A DNA stretch of 64,000 bases from Candidatus Bathyarchaeota archaeon (GTDB taxonomy: Archaea; Thermoproteota; Bathyarchaeia; Bathyarchaeales; Bathycorpusculaceae), in the NCBI GenBank assembly GCA_026014465.1, contig JAOZID010000010.1, positions 1,212,303-1,276,302 on the forward strand, read 5' to 3'. The notes under the pieces were generated by a model, which had not been told where the DNA came from, searched no databases, and saw only the letters and a program-made list of their open reading frames with translations. Below, piece by piece: positions 8,997-17,652 of the stretch. Made by a program: the position numbers and the translations under genes. The stretch's first letter is position 1; each line of letters begins with the position of its first letter.

Positions 8997-9770
8997 TTAG
9001 GAGATGTAGGTTGTTTTTTTGTCTTCTTCTTTGCGGTCTTCTTCGGCTTGTAGGATGCGGTTTTCTTCGATTTGTTGGAGTTTGGTTAGCATGAGTTGGG
9101 TTTTGGTTATTTCGGGGTCTAAGCCTTGGAGGTCGATGTTGAAGTTGAACATGTTTTTTATGGTTTCGAGTACGCTTTGGGCTGCTAGGGGGTCGGGTAG
9201 GTAGCCGCGGGTTTCGCCTAGTAGGCATAGGGCTTGGGCTTTTTTGAATCTGGCTAAGCCAAGGATGAGTCCTGCGGTGCCAACTATGGGGCTTCCGTCG
9301 GTGCTTAGGGTTGCACCTGCTTTTAGGGCTTGGTCGAGCAGGGTTTGGTTGGTTGCTGCTGCTATGACTTGGGGTTTTTCTTCGGTTTCCACGCGGTAGC
9401 CCCCGATTGTTACGAGGGTTTGGGCGTTGTGTTTTTTGGAGAAATCCAGCATGACATCAGCGATTTCGTATTGTCCTTCGATGGTTTGGGATTGGCTATC
9501 GCCCGTGAACAAAATCAAATCATTTGGGCCGTCGGGGTTTTTGTAGAAGTAAAATGCTCCGCGCAGCAGGCGTATGCTGCCTTTCTTGTTAACCAAAACA
9601 AAATACGGGAAATGGGGCGAGTACAGGTAAGCGAATTTTTTCGCGTTAAGCTGTTTGATTAGGTAGCGCATGCTGATTTTGCCTACCAAGCCTAACCCGG
9701 GAAGCCCTTCGATTAATATGGGGTTGTTTGCTTGGATGGGCGCGATTTGTTTGACGTAGGTGGATTTCAC
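8997..9770 (-). CDS. PAC2-family proteasome assembly chaperone homologue
   Basis: 257 residues with the PAC2 family start (P-I-L-I-E-G-L-P-G-L-G-L-V-G near residue 17) and later T-I-G-G-Y, D-G-S-P-I-V-G-T-A-G-L-I-L-G and L-L-G-E-T-R-G-Y. COG2047 proteins are archaeal homologues of proteasome assembly chaperone 2. The GTG start overlaps the nop10 stop as GTGA, so it ends the L44e-S27e-aIF2alpha-Nop10-PAC2 operon, the usual archaeal order. Confidence 0.85.
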   Translation of the reverse strand: MKSTYVKQIAPIQANNPILIEGLPGLGLVGKISMRYLIKQLNAKKFAYLYSPHFPYFVLVNKKGSIRLLRGAFYFYKNPDGPNDLILFTGDSQSQTIEGQYEIADVMLDFSKKHNAQTLVTIGGYRVETEEKPQVIAAATNQTLLDQALKAGATLSTDGSPIVGTAGLILGLARFKKAQALCLLGETRGYLPDPLAAQSVLETIKNMFNFNIDLQGLDPEITKTQLMLTKLQQIEENRILQAEEDRKEEDKKTTYIS

Positions 9771-9937
9771 TTTGATAATTGCTCCTTTTTGAGGGCTAGG
9801 CGGTATTTTAGGTATTTGTCGTCAGGGGAAAACTTTGCTGGGTGGGGTATGTGGACTTTGCCGCCGCATTTAGGGCATTGAGTCGTTTGTAGGGTGTAAC
9901 TGTTGCATTTTTCGCATCGCCGCAGTAGCCAGACCAC
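9767..9937 (-). CDS. nop10: H/ACA snoRNP protein Nop10
   Basis: A 56-residue gene. The translation has two zinc knuckles, C-E-K-C near residue 8 and C-P-K-C-G near 21, then H-I-P-H-P-A-K-F-S-P-D-D-K-Y, diagnostic of Nop10. Nop10 holds Cbf5 and the guide RNA in H/ACA ribonucleoproteins for rRNA pseudouridylation. The GTG start shares one base with the aIF2-alpha stop (TAGTG), and its own stop overlaps the PAC2 start (GTGA). Both overlaps and the position after aIF2-alpha are standard for archaea. Confidence 0.95.
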   Translation of the reverse strand: MVWLLRRCEKCNSYTLQTTQCPKCGGKVHIPHPAKFSPDDKYLKYRLALKKEQLSK

Positions 9938-10728
9938 TATTTTTCCCTTCTAAAGGAGCCTTGACCGCCCGCCTTGGTTAGGTGGGTGACGACGGTTTGG
10001 GAGACTTTTTGCAGGACTTCTTCGGCGCGTTTCCAGTTTTCTGCTGAGACGTCTACGCCGTATTTGGGAGCGGCCAGAACGTAGAAGTGTACTTTTGCGT
10101 CCCGAGCTTTTTCTTGTTGTTTTTTGGCTTGGGCAAATGCGTCTTTGATGCATTTTATGCCGTTGGGTTTCATGCACCGCAGCTCCATGGTTCCTTTGAC
10201 TTGAACCATTTTTACTTTGATGCGTTCGTCGGCAACTTGGGCAAATACGGTGGCGATGTCTTCGGGTATGCCCAGTTTCACAAGGGGTTCGGCGCCGTCT
10301 TTGGCTGCTTTTTCAAACCCGTCGTACAAGCCGTATCGGTCGTCAATTAGAACGCCTGCTTTATCGTAGAGTTCCTCAGCGGTCATGCCAACTTTTTCAG
10401 CTACTCCACGCAAAAGAGCATCAGCTTTGCGTTCTTTTTTCCACGACTTTATTTTTTCGATGCGTTCGCGTTTTGTTACACGCCTCAAAGAAAGGTCAAT
10501 GTGCCCCTTGTTTACGTCAACACGCAAAACTTTGAGAACCATTTTTTGATTTTCGCGAACAAAATCGCGTATGTTTCGGATCCAAGAGGAGGAGATTTCG
10601 CTGACGTGAAGTAAGCCTCGTTTTTCGTATTCGTCTAAGCGTGCGTATGCGCCATAGTCAGTGACGTTTTCGATAGTGGCAATTATCAGGTCACCGGGTT
10701 CTGGCCATTGGGGCTTTCTCTCACTCAT
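9937..10728 (-). CDS. Translation initiation factor aIF2 subunit alpha
   Basis: 263 residues, the normal length. An N-terminal S1 domain (W-P-E-P-G-D-L-I-I-A-T-I-E, then D-Y-G-A-Y-A-R-L-D-E-Y, L-L-H-V-S-E-I-S-S-W-I-R-N-I) is followed by a helical domain and the alpha-beta C-terminal domain that contacts aIF2-gamma. Together with beta and gamma it carries Met-tRNAi to the small subunit. It lies between S27e and nop10 in the conserved operon. Confidence 0.96.
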   Translation of the reverse strand: MSERKPQWPEPGDLIIATIENVTDYGAYARLDEYEKRGLLHVSEISSSWIRNIRDFVRENQKMVLKVLRVDVNKGHIDLSLRRVTKRERIEKIKSWKKERKADALLRGVAEKVGMTAEELYDKAGVLIDDRYGLYDGFEKAAKDGAEPLVKLGIPEDIATVFAQVADERIKVKMVQVKGTMELRCMKPNGIKCIKDAFAQAKKQQEKARDAKVHFYVLAAPKYGVDVSAENWKRAEEVLQKVSQTVVTHLTKAGGQGSFRREK

Positions 10729-10751
10729 CTTGTAGGTTTCCTTTTGGGCGT

Positions 10752-10949
10752 TTATTCAAGGACTGCTTGAACGTCGCCGTTGATTTTTGCTTTTCCACCT
10801 GTAGGTTCAGCGAGCACGGCGTTACATACGTTGCATGTAACTTGGTTGACTGCGTTGCTAAAGACTAGCTGTTCGTTGCCGCATTTACGGCATTTCACAC
10901 GCAGAAAAGTGCTGCTGGGCTTGGGTATAAGTTTGTTCCATTCACTCAT
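10752..10949 (-). CDS. rps27e: 30S ribosomal protein S27e
   Basis: 65 residues with a C4 zinc ribbon: C-R-K-C-G near residue 21 and C-N-V-C near 40, plus V-L-A-E-P-T-G-G-K-A near the C-terminus, all typical of S27e. I chose the ATG at 10949, which follows GGAG, over an upstream TTG at 10973 that overlaps the L44e stop. The normal family length of about 65 residues supports this. Confidence 0.95.
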   Translation of the reverse strand: MSEWNKLIPKPSSTFLRVKCRKCGNEQLVFSNAVNQVTCNVCNAVLAEPTGGKAKINGDVQAVLE

Positions 10950-10965
10950 AACTTTTTTCTCCAGT

Positions 10966-11250
10966 TTATCCAATGGTTAATTTCCTTAGGCGTATACCGT
11001 CTTTGTGTCTCATGTAGCTGCAGCTCTTGCATTTGAGCCTCAAAGTCTGTTTTTTGGTGGTTTTGGCGAACTGTTTTTGCAAGGGGAATCCTTGTCCACC
11101 GTAGCCTTCTTTTTCTCGGTCGTGGTGGCGTTCACCTTTGGCTAAGGCTCTGCGCTTCCCAGCTTTGTACAAGGAAACCGCGTGAGCTTTGTGAGCTTTG
11201 CATCTTGGACAGTACGTGGTCACTTCTTTAGGAACGTTCACGTTATTCAC
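10966..11250 (-). CDS. rpl44e: 50S ribosomal protein L44e
   Basis: 94 residues. It shows the L44e pattern: Y-C-P-R-C-K-A-H near residue 13, the basic middle A-L-A-K-G-E-R-H-H, then G-G-Q-G-F-P-L-Q-K and C-K-S-C near 76 (zinc ribbon). It is the first gene of the translation operon running down to PAC2. It binds near the E site of the large subunit. Confidence 0.96.
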   Translation of the reverse strand: MNNVNVPKEVTTYCPRCKAHKAHAVSLYKAGKRRALAKGERHHDREKEGYGGQGFPLQKQFAKTTKKQTLRLKCKSCSYMRHKDGIRLRKLTIG

Positions 11251-11347
11251 TACCAGCGTCCATTAAGAAAACATACCTTACTCTTATACCTTTTTCGTCC
11301 CCCAAAACAACCAGCCCATCCAGAGCAAAACAAAACACACAAAAACC

Positions 11348-11962
11348 CTACAAAGCTGCCCGAATCAAAACCAACCGCTCAAAAAAAGGCAACCCACAAG
11401 ACACCACAACCTCCCCACACATACCATTCAAAGCAAACTGGGAAAGTGTCTGCTCCACCCCCGCCAAATTAGACTGCAACAAAAAAACCGCGCCCCCCAC
11501 AGCCACGTAACCGCCAACTTGGGAGATGAAGCGGTCAATAACCTGCCTGCCCGTTGCACCGCCCGCCCACGCCCGCGCCAACCACGACGCATCCTCGTTT
11601 TGCTCAGAGGGAACGTAGGGCGAATTGAAAAAGATAAGGTCAAACTTGGCGGCTTTGTTTAGCGACGTGAAAAGGTCAGCTTGCAAAAACGCCACTTTGT
11701 TGTGGACTCCGTTTTTGTGTGCGTTTTGTTTCGCGCACCGTATTGCGTATGGGTTGATGTCTACGGCTACGACTTGCTGGGCTTGTTTTGCTGCTACTAC
11801 GCTAAGTATTCCGCATCCCGCTCCCACTTCTAAAACCCGTTTGCCCGCGGTGGGGGGCAGGTTTTCGGCGAACAGGAAGGAGTCTTCGGCGGGTTCGTAC
11901 ACGTTTGGGTGTACTTCAAAGACGTAGTCTTCAAAAAACGCTTTTTTAGCTGCAGAGGGCAT
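11348..11962 (-). CDS. HemK2/Mtq2-type protein glutamine methyltransferase
   Basis: SAM-dependent methyltransferase of about 204 residues. Motif I is L-E-V-G-A-G-C-G-I; the catalytic N-x-P-Y motif appears as F-N-S-P-Y-V-P, and R-A-W-A-G-G-A-T-G-R follows, as in the HemK2 (N6AMT1/Mtq2) family. These enzymes methylate the GGQ glutamine of release factor aRF1 and need the Trm112 zinc protein; a Trm112 gene is at 52013. The ATG at 11962 (17-nt overlap with ksgA) is chosen because an upstream start would lie over 220 nt inside ksgA. It ends the SRP54-to-HemK2 operon. Confidence 0.83.
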   Translation of the reverse strand: MPSAAKKAFFEDYVFEVHPNVYEPAEDSFLFAENLPPTAGKRVLEVGAGCGILSVVAAKQAQQVVAVDINPYAIRCAKQNAHKNGVHNKVAFLQADLFTSLNKAAKFDLIFFNSPYVPSEQNEDASWLARAWAGGATGRQVIDRFISQVGGYVAVGGAVFLLQSNLAGVEQTLSQFALNGMCGEVVVSCGLPFFERLVLIRAAL

Positions 11963-12764
11963 CGGATAACGCTCCAAAATCTTGAGGTGACAAATCCCTA
12001 GCACGCTTAGGGGGCAACTCGATTTTGGCGACCACCGCTTCAGCTTGAGTTTTGTCAAGTTTGCGTTCGTTGCGCAGAAAAGGCACCAGCGCGTTGGATA
12101 GTTTTTTATTGCGTTGCGTAAACAGCCACTTGGATAGCCGCCTAAAAACCCCCGTATCTCGCACTGCAAAAGGCAAAGTCTGCCAAGGCGTTAACCTAAC
12201 AATCACTGAATCCACTTCAGGCTCGGGATAAAACATCCAGCGGGGAACCTCATCAAGCAACTCAGCGTTTGCAGCCTGATACGTAACAACACGCAGCCAC
12301 CCGTACTGTTCACTGCCCACGGACGCAACCAAACGGTCTGCGAATTCTTTTTGCACAATAAACACCGCACAATCCAAGTTGTGGTCTAAAAGCCAAGTCA
12401 AAAGTTGTGAACTAAGATAGTAAGGCGGAATAGATACCGCTTTGTTGAAAACTGGAAGCTCTGCGCGTAGCACGTCGCCTTCGATTACGGTAATGTTGGG
12501 CGTGTTTTGGAGTTGTGTTTTGAGGACGGCGGCGATTTTGGGGTCTTTTTCCACTGCGACTACGGCGTGGCATTTGTCGGATAAAAAGCGGGAGAGAAAG
12601 CCAAAGCCTGCGCCTGCATCCAAAACCACATCTGAGCCGTTTAGGTTGGCGTGGCGGGTTAGCTGGGGAAAAACCGAGAAGTCCACCATGAAATTTTGCC
12701 CCAAGAGTTTGTTTGGGGTGATTTGATTTTTTTGGAGCAGGGACTTCATTTGTGAAAGAGTCAT
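11946..12764 (-). CDS. ksgA: 16S rRNA dimethyladenosine transferase KsgA/Dim1
   Basis: 272 residues. N-terminal family signature L-G-Q-N-F-M-V-D, motif I D-A-G-A-G-F-G-F, acidic V-A-V-E-K-D, and catalytic loop S-I-P-P-Y-Y-L-S-S (the usual form is N-L-P-Y). The C-terminal domain binds the small-subunit rRNA. It makes two dimethyladenosines near the 3' end of 16S rRNA. It sits between DUF655 and HemK2, as in many archaea. Confidence 0.93.
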   Translation of the reverse strand: MTLSQMKSLLQKNQITPNKLLGQNFMVDFSVFPQLTRHANLNGSDVVLDAGAGFGFLSRFLSDKCHAVVAVEKDPKIAAVLKTQLQNTPNITVIEGDVLRAELPVFNKAVSIPPYYLSSQLLTWLLDHNLDCAVFIVQKEFADRLVASVGSEQYGWLRVVTYQAANAELLDEVPRWMFYPEPEVDSVIVRLTPWQTLPFAVRDTGVFRRLSKWLFTQRNKKLSNALVPFLRNERKLDKTQAEAVVAKIELPPKRARDLSPQDFGALSDALCS

Positions 12765-12785
12765 CGCAAGGGCAAACCAAAAGGG

Positions 12786-13352
12786 TTAGTGGGAGCGGGT
12801 GAAGAGGCGGTGTTTGCTGTCTCCTTCGAGTTCTTCTAGGACGCGTTTGGTGATTAGTTTTACGGGGCTGGGCAGTTCGGTTCGGTTTATGATGTCTTCG
12901 TAGCTTTGGAAGGGTTTGCGGTCGCGTTCGTTTATGACTTGCCACATGTACTTTTTGCCGATGCCAGGAATAAGTTCTAAAGCGTGCATACGAGGCGTGA
13001 TTGCTCTGGCGGTGTTGAAAAAGCCTACAAACCATTGTTCGCGGTTGGTTACGATTTTGCTTATGGTTGAGGCTAATTCGGCTTTGGCGGAGGCGGTTAG
13101 TTCATCAAAGCCTATGCGGCCGATGATGTAGGTGACTTCTTCGCGGGAGTTCTTGCCCACGTATACGCGGTCAGCAGGCTTTAAGGCTAAGCCTTCCTTG
13201 ACAAGAGCTTCCAAAACCGTGAAGAACGCTTCCCCCACACATTGAACCAAAGCGCCCGCTCGGTAACCAACCCTACCTGTAGGGCGGTAACCCGCGCGTC
13301 CATGAGGCAAAAAGTCCAGTATGTAGGCGTACTCCTCGTATTGCTTTTCCAT
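12786..13352 (-). CDS. DUF655 RNA-binding-like protein
   Basis: 188 residues of the archaeal DUF655/COG1491 family: Y-I-L-D-F-L-P near the start, a central OB-like region (A-D-R-V-Y-V-G-K), and a helix-hairpin-helix-like L-E-L-I-P-G-I-G-K-K near residue 128. The biochemical role is not established. The conserved position between rpo4 and ksgA, with ribosome and RNA polymerase genes, suggests an RNA-linked role. Confidence 0.85.
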   Translation of the reverse strand: MEKQYEEYAYILDFLPHGRAGYRPTGRVGYRAGALVQCVGEAFFTVLEALVKEGLALKPADRVYVGKNSREEVTYIIGRIGFDELTASAKAELASTISKIVTNREQWFVGFFNTARAITPRMHALELIPGIGKKYMWQVINERDRKPFQSYEDIINRTELPSPVKLITKRVLEELEGDSKHRLFTRSH

Positions 13353-13406
13353 AGTGTTCCCTCTATGTTATCCGCTTTTCAGCTTAAAAAGACTTGTATT
13401 GTTTAG

Positions 13407-13748
13407 CTACTTCAAAATCCGTTTTTCGTTCAAAAGCTCAACGATTGCAGCTAATTTTTGGGTTTCTATAATCTTGCGTCCGCCCGCCAAGAACACGCGC
13501 AACTCATCAACGGTTTCGGGCATGCAGTTGAGTATTTGAACCGCTTCAGATTCGTCGAGTTCATATTCGCCAGTTAGGGTTTGCAACAAAGAAGCCGCCA
13601 CGTCAGGTTCGACCTTGGTGAATTTGGAGACATAATCCAAAGTGCGCCGCTGGAACTGGTCCAAGTTTTCTTCGCCAATTTCCTCTAGCAACGCTTTAAC
13701 CTGAGGCAAAGTAAGCCTTTTTTCGTCACCCAAATCTGGACTGGTCAT
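13407..13748 (-). CDS. rpo4: DNA-directed RNA polymerase subunit Rpo4 (F)
   Basis: 113 residues. It is mostly helical with an HRDC-like C-terminal half (D-E-S-E-A-V-Q-I-L-N-C-M-P-E-T-V-D-E-L-R), the pattern of RpoF/Rpb4. Rpo4 pairs with Rpo7 in the polymerase stalk that binds nascent RNA. It lies directly after L21e, a typical archaeal order. Confidence 0.93.
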   Translation of the reverse strand: MTSPDLGDEKRLTLPQVKALLEEIGEENLDQFQRRTLDYVSKFTKVEPDVAASLLQTLTGEYELDESEAVQILNCMPETVDELRVFLAGGRKIIETQKLAAIVELLNEKRILK

Positions 13749-13752
13749 TTGT

Positions 13753-14049
13753 TTAGCTACCCTTGTATGCTTCTATATGTTCACATCGGACGATAACTTT
13801 GCGCAATGCATCACCTTGGGGAACACTAACCACGTAGCCGCGACCGCGTTTCTCAAGAATCTTGCCGATTTTACCGTGGAAACGTTTGTGGGGCAAGCTT
13901 TTCTGTTGGCTAGGGTCAATTTTGATGATGATATTCGCGCCGACTTGGTGTTCCTCTAAGTACTTGGTAAGTTTAGGTTTACCCTTCTCGCGAAAATGCT
14001 TAGTCATGAGTCGGCGGGTTCCCGCGCAATATCCCTTTGATTTCTTCAT
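13753..14049 (-). CDS. rpl21e: 50S ribosomal protein L21e
   Basis: 98 residues, with the family start S-K-G-Y-C-A-G-T-R-R, then P-H-K-R-F-H-G-K-I-G and a beta-barrel core ending in C-E-H-I-E-A-Y. Located between pus10 and rpo4 with 3-4 nt spacers, so it is part of one transcript. Confidence 0.97.
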   Translation of the reverse strand: MKKSKGYCAGTRRLMTKHFREKGKPKLTKYLEEHQVGANIIIKIDPSQQKSLPHKRFHGKIGKILEKRGRGYVVSVPQGDALRKVIVRCEHIEAYKGS

Positions 14050-14052
14050 CCA

Positions 14053-15396
14053 TTATTCACCTACTGGGTCATCCATTATAACGTTCAATACGTCAAGTTC
14101 AAGAGTTTTCGCCGGGTTGTTAAGTAACTCGGAAACACTGGGCGTTGTTCGGTTTTCATCGCCAGACACCAGTTCCTTAACGTAGAGGCCACCCTGGCAT
14201 CTTACATACACCTCAGCCTCTGCAGGTGACACCTTCTTAACTTTAAGCTTATATATGTACCTTTCTCGGATTAAATCCGCGCGACGATGGACAACACGCA
14301 AAGGCGTCTGCTGCCTAATCAACGTACCACACAATTTCTCCTCCAACAATCGCAAATCCGCCTCCGACACCTCCTTTTCAAAGACTACTAGCACGCGATA
14401 TTCTTTCTGCGCGTTTTCAGCCTTCTTCAACTTGCGAACAACATCACGGCTAGTAAACCGCAACTCAGAAACCTCCACCTTACCCACCGCCGCACCATTA
14501 ATCGCAGCCGCAGCGGCTTTGAGGTCTAAGAAGCGTTTCTTGGGTTTAGTAACTTCTACAACAAACGGGCGCCCCGTACCTAGCATTCGCGCATCAATAT
14601 CTTCCCTGCCTGAAGCATGAAAAGACGCATCCTCACCCTCCGCCGCCTCCAGCAACGGATTAGCAACAAACTCTTCCACGGACTCGGCGTACAGTTTGCC
14701 TGTGCCTTCGCATTCCTCGCAGCCTCTTCCATGGCAGTTGGAACAGAACCATTTAGACTGAGGCACTGTCCGAACAAGTTTGCGGTAGCGTCCCGCCACA
14801 AACAACGGGTTAACCTGGAGCCGAATCTTTTGCGTGAAGGGGTTTAGGATGACCATGATGTCGGGTTTGCGGTACTCGGCGGTTTTGCCGCTTCTAAGAG
14901 CTAACTGTTTGCCAATTAAGCGACCAAATTCGTGTTTTATGCTTTCGCTGTAAGCCACATCAAAGGCTGCTTTGAACTCGTCCTCGCGCTCCTCCACCGC
15001 AACAGGAAGCTCTATGCCCACTAAGAAAGTCGTGTACTCGTAAGCGGAGAGCTTTTCTAAAGCGGTAGAGACGATATCGTCGATTTGCGCGAATCGTCCT
15101 GAGCACAAAAAGCAGGTTGTGGGTTTGTCTTTGGGAAGGCGCCGTTTGAGGTGGTCTAGGGTGTTTTTGGCTTCTACTGAGAATCCGTTGAGCGCTATGG
15201 TTTTTAGGGTTTTTACGCCTGTGGCTTCTTTTGCCATGGCGGGTATGCTGGCTTGCAGGGTTAGGCTTAGTTTTATGGCTTCGCCGCGGCGGTTGTTTTC
15301 AACTCCGTAACCTAAAAGTGCGTATTGCCGTCCAAGGCAGTGGTTGCATAGGGGATACTTTTCAAGCATCTGCAACGCGGTTTCTAAAACGTTCAT
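14053..15396 (-). CDS. pus10: tRNA pseudouridine(54/55) synthase Pus10
   Basis: 447 residues. The N-terminus has Y-P-L-C-N-H-C-L-G-R-Q and C-F-L-C-S-G zinc cysteines with a THUMP-like domain; a further zinc-like pair, C-S-N-C-H-G-R-G-C-E-E-C, precedes the catalytic domain. The catalytic motif A-S-G-R-E-D-I-D-A-R-M-L-G contains the nucleophilic Asp. Pus10 makes pseudouridine 54 and 55 in the T-loop of archaeal tRNA. It lies between SRP54 and L21e. Confidence 0.95.
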   Translation of the reverse strand: MNVLETALQMLEKYPLCNHCLGRQYALLGYGVENNRRGEAIKLSLTLQASIPAMAKEATGVKTLKTIALNGFSVEAKNTLDHLKRRLPKDKPTTCFLCSGRFAQIDDIVSTALEKLSAYEYTTFLVGIELPVAVEEREDEFKAAFDVAYSESIKHEFGRLIGKQLALRSGKTAEYRKPDIMVILNPFTQKIRLQVNPLFVAGRYRKLVRTVPQSKWFCSNCHGRGCEECEGTGKLYAESVEEFVANPLLEAAEGEDASFHASGREDIDARMLGTGRPFVVEVTKPKKRFLDLKAAAAAINGAAVGKVEVSELRFTSRDVVRKLKKAENAQKEYRVLVVFEKEVSEADLRLLEEKLCGTLIRQQTPLRVVHRRADLIRERYIYKLKVKKVSPAEAEVYVRCQGGLYVKELVSGDENRTTPSVSELLNNPAKTLELDVLNVIMDDPVGE

Positions 15397-15405
15397 GCCA
15401 AAAGC

Positions 15406-16755
15406 CTACTTGAGTCCTTTAAGTCCTTGCGCGCCGCCAAGACCTTGCATGAAAGGCAGTCTGCTCTTTTTGCGTTTCATCATCTTTAGCATACGGCGCA
15501 TCGTAACGTACTGTTTCAACAGTTCCTTGACTTCTTTTTCGGTGGTGCCAGAGCCGCGGGCAACACGTCTTACACGAGAATAATTGAAAATTTTTGGGTT
15601 TTCTTTTTCTTCAGGACGCATCGACTGGATGATAACGCGCCATTTCTCCAAGCGACCCTCAGCCATGTTCAACATGTCATCAGGAACCTTGCTAGACATG
15701 CCTGGAATCATCTGCATGACCTTCTTGAAGGGACCCATGCCTTTTACGGCTTCAAACTGCTCGTACATATCTGTGAGGGTGAATTTGCCGCTAAGTAGGG
15801 CCTTGGCTTTTTTGTCGGGAACTTTGACCTCGGCTTCCTGAACCTTTTCAAGCAACGTCTCCAAATCGCCCATGCCCAAAAGGCGCCCGACGAAGCGGGA
15901 AGGAATAAACTGCTCTATGTCCTCGACTTTTTCGCCTGTGCCGATGAATTTGATGGGAGCACCCGTAGCAGCCACTGCCGAGAGTGCACCTCCACCGCGG
16001 GCTGAACCGTCAAGTTTGGTTACCAGAATGCTGCCAATTGGGGTGGCTTCATGAAAAGTCTTAGCTTGCACAAGAGCCTGCTGCCCAATCGTGCCGTCAA
16101 TAACCATCATGACCTCGTTGGGCTTGATTGTCTTCTCAAGGGTCTTCATTTCTTTGATAAGGTCCCGCTCTTCCTTGTGGCGCCCCGAAGTATCCACAAT
16201 CACAAAATCCTTATCCTTAAAATGCCTCAACCCCTCAAAAACTACCTTCACAGGGTCTTTAGCTTTGGGGTCACCGTAAATTGGAACGTTAATGCGTTTT
16301 GCTAGCTGCTCAAGCTGAGCATAGGCGCCTGGACGGAAGGTGTCGGCGCATATTAATGCGGGTTTTAAGCCTTTTTTCTGGAAGTACCGTGATAGTTTGG
16401 CGGCGTGGGTGGTTTTTCCTGAACCCTGAATGCCCACAAGCATAAGCACATACCGCGAGCCAGGCTCCATCTTCAAAGGAACATTTTTTTCGCCCACAAA
16501 CCGGGTTAATTCTTCGTACACCACTTTTATGACATGTTCACGCCTAGAAATTCCTGGGGGTACCTTTTCTTTTAGGGAGCGTTCTTCGATGCGTTTGGAT
16601 ATGCCCAAAACCAGTTGCACGTTAACGTCTGCTTGCAACAGGGCACGTTGAATATCACGCACCAACTCTTTAACCGTAGCCTCATCTATAACAGAGGAAC
16701 GAAAAACCTTCTTTATCGCATCAGTAAGCGAAGAACCCAAACGGTCAAGAGCCAA
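15406..16755 (-). CDS. srp54: Signal recognition particle GTPase SRP54
   Basis: About 449 residues. The NG domain shows G1 [10 protein letters not shown]3 D-T-S-G-R-H-K-E-E and G4 [12 protein letters not shown] methionine-rich M domain for signal peptides and 7S RNA follows. I chose a TTG start at 16755 because GGAG lies 7 nt upstream and the family start L-D-R-L-G-S-S-L follows; the extra residues of a longer frame (to 16848) are not family-like. It is the first gene of a long operon to HemK2; a TATA-like AATATATT occurs at about 16796-16803. Confidence 0.95.
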   Translation of the reverse strand: MALDRLGSSLTDAIKKVFRSSVIDEATVKELVRDIQRALLQADVNVQLVLGISKRIEERSLKEKVPPGISRREHVIKVVYEELTRFVGEKNVPLKMEPGSRYVLMLVGIQGSGKTTHAAKLSRYFQKKGLKPALICADTFRPGAYAQLEQLAKRINVPIYGDPKAKDPVKVVFEGLRHFKDKDFVIVDTSGRHKEERDLIKEMKTLEKTIKPNEVMMVIDGTIGQQALVQAKTFHEATPIGSILVTKLDGSARGGGALSAVAATGAPIKFIGTGEKVEDIEQFIPSRFVGRLLGMGDLETLLEKVQEAEVKVPDKKAKALLSGKFTLTDMYEQFEAVKGMGPFKKVMQMIPGMSSKVPDDMLNMAEGRLEKWRVIIQSMRPEEKENPKIFNYSRVRRVARGSGTTEKEVKELLKQYVTMRRMLKMMKRKKSRLPFMQGLGGAQGLKGLK

Positions 16756-17027
16756 CGAGCATCTCCAAACCCATAAACAACCCAGCGCTCTTAAAAATAT
16801 ATTGCAGCAAAACCCCAGCTTCCAAAACAGCCACCTAACCAAACCCAAAACAAAGCTGAAGGTTTGTGAGCCTCAGTTTCCCCATATTAGAGTCTTCTTC
16901 ATAAATTTCCGACGGCTCTTCATGCATCATCGGCTCAACAACTATACTTGGAAAAGAAGAAATAAACCTATGGAACTAGCTGCCCAGTTTCTAAGGTGTA
17001 AAAGGCGTGCTAGCTTGAAGAAGGGGG

Positions 17028-17420
17028 TTATTTGACGCGGGTGATTTTTATGCGTTCCATGATTTTCCAGTATTCGATTTCTGCGCCTGCGACGAGTTTG
17101 GATTTGACTTCTTCTTCGTCTGGGAAGGGCGCATCAAGGTACTCGTAGGTTTCTAGATCCATAATTTGAACGCCCGTGGGGTTAACAGCGAAAACTTGTC
17201 CGGGTCTTTTGTCTATGAGGGGAACTTCTGCGTTAGCATCTACAGGTTTTACAAACTGTCTTTTTTGATCGTCAAAAACGCCTATAGCAACTATTCTGGC
17301 TTTGGCAGCGCCGTGTTTGCCAGGTTTTGATTTAGTTATATCCACAATGCGGCAGGGTTCGTTATCAATTATCATATAGCCGCCAACACGTAAACTTCCA
17401 ACGTCCATGGGTTTGGTCAT
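17028..17420 (-). CDS. Translation factor aIF5A
   Basis: 130 residues. SH3-like N-domain with the hypusine loop K-S-K-P-G-K-H-G-A-A-K-A-R (the central Lys after Pro-Gly is the modification site), followed by an OB-fold C-domain. aIF5A relieves ribosome stalling and aids peptide bond formation. It is transcribed as a single gene upstream of, and on the same strand as, SRP54, 270 bp away. Confidence 0.95.
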   Translation of the reverse strand: MTKPMDVGSLRVGGYMIIDNEPCRIVDITKSKPGKHGAAKARIVAIGVFDDQKRQFVKPVDANAEVPLIDKRPGQVFAVNPTGVQIMDLETYEYLDAPFPDEEEVKSKLVAGAEIEYWKIMERIKITRVK

Positions 17421-17469
17421 ACTCTCACCAATCGTCTAGTTAATTAAAAGCAATTTTAAACAACACCCA

Positions 17470-17608
17470 TATATAGATTAAGGTTTTACCGATGGAATAC
17501 AGCAGATTCGTTAAGGTTATTCACCCAAACATCTCAAAACTAAACAGGGGCAAGCCCGCGGGCAACCATGTACCCAAAAAACCAAAGTTGCTTCGTAAGA
17601 ATGCCTAA
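17470..17608 (+). other. Intergenic transcript candidate (38-codon ORF or small RNA)
   Basis: Between aIF5A and clpB there is a good TATA element (TATATAG at 17470-17476) on the plus strand, sharing 14 identical bases with the nadK promoter. A 38-codon ATG frame runs 17492-17608 and encodes a very basic peptide, but TATA spacing predicts transcription starting near 17499, downstream of that ATG. A GC-rich palindrome, GCCCGCGGGC, lies at about 17553-17562. I cannot decide between a short basic peptide, a small RNA or a long clpB leader; no known family is recognised. Confidence 0.25.
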
Positions 17609-17652
17609 AAAGGACAAAAAAGGTCAAATATATTCGTGGGAAATTTTATTGT

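Noticed and set aside
12412-13035. 207-codon minus-strand open frame
   Set aside because: A very basic, low-complexity product in a shifted frame of ksgA and DUF655; both true genes are well supported.
16873-16930. Possible C/D-box small RNA on the minus strand (ATGATGC ... CTGA)
   Set aside because: The C box lacks the final A, and D'/C' boxes are weak. It may be a guide RNA, but the motifs are not enough.
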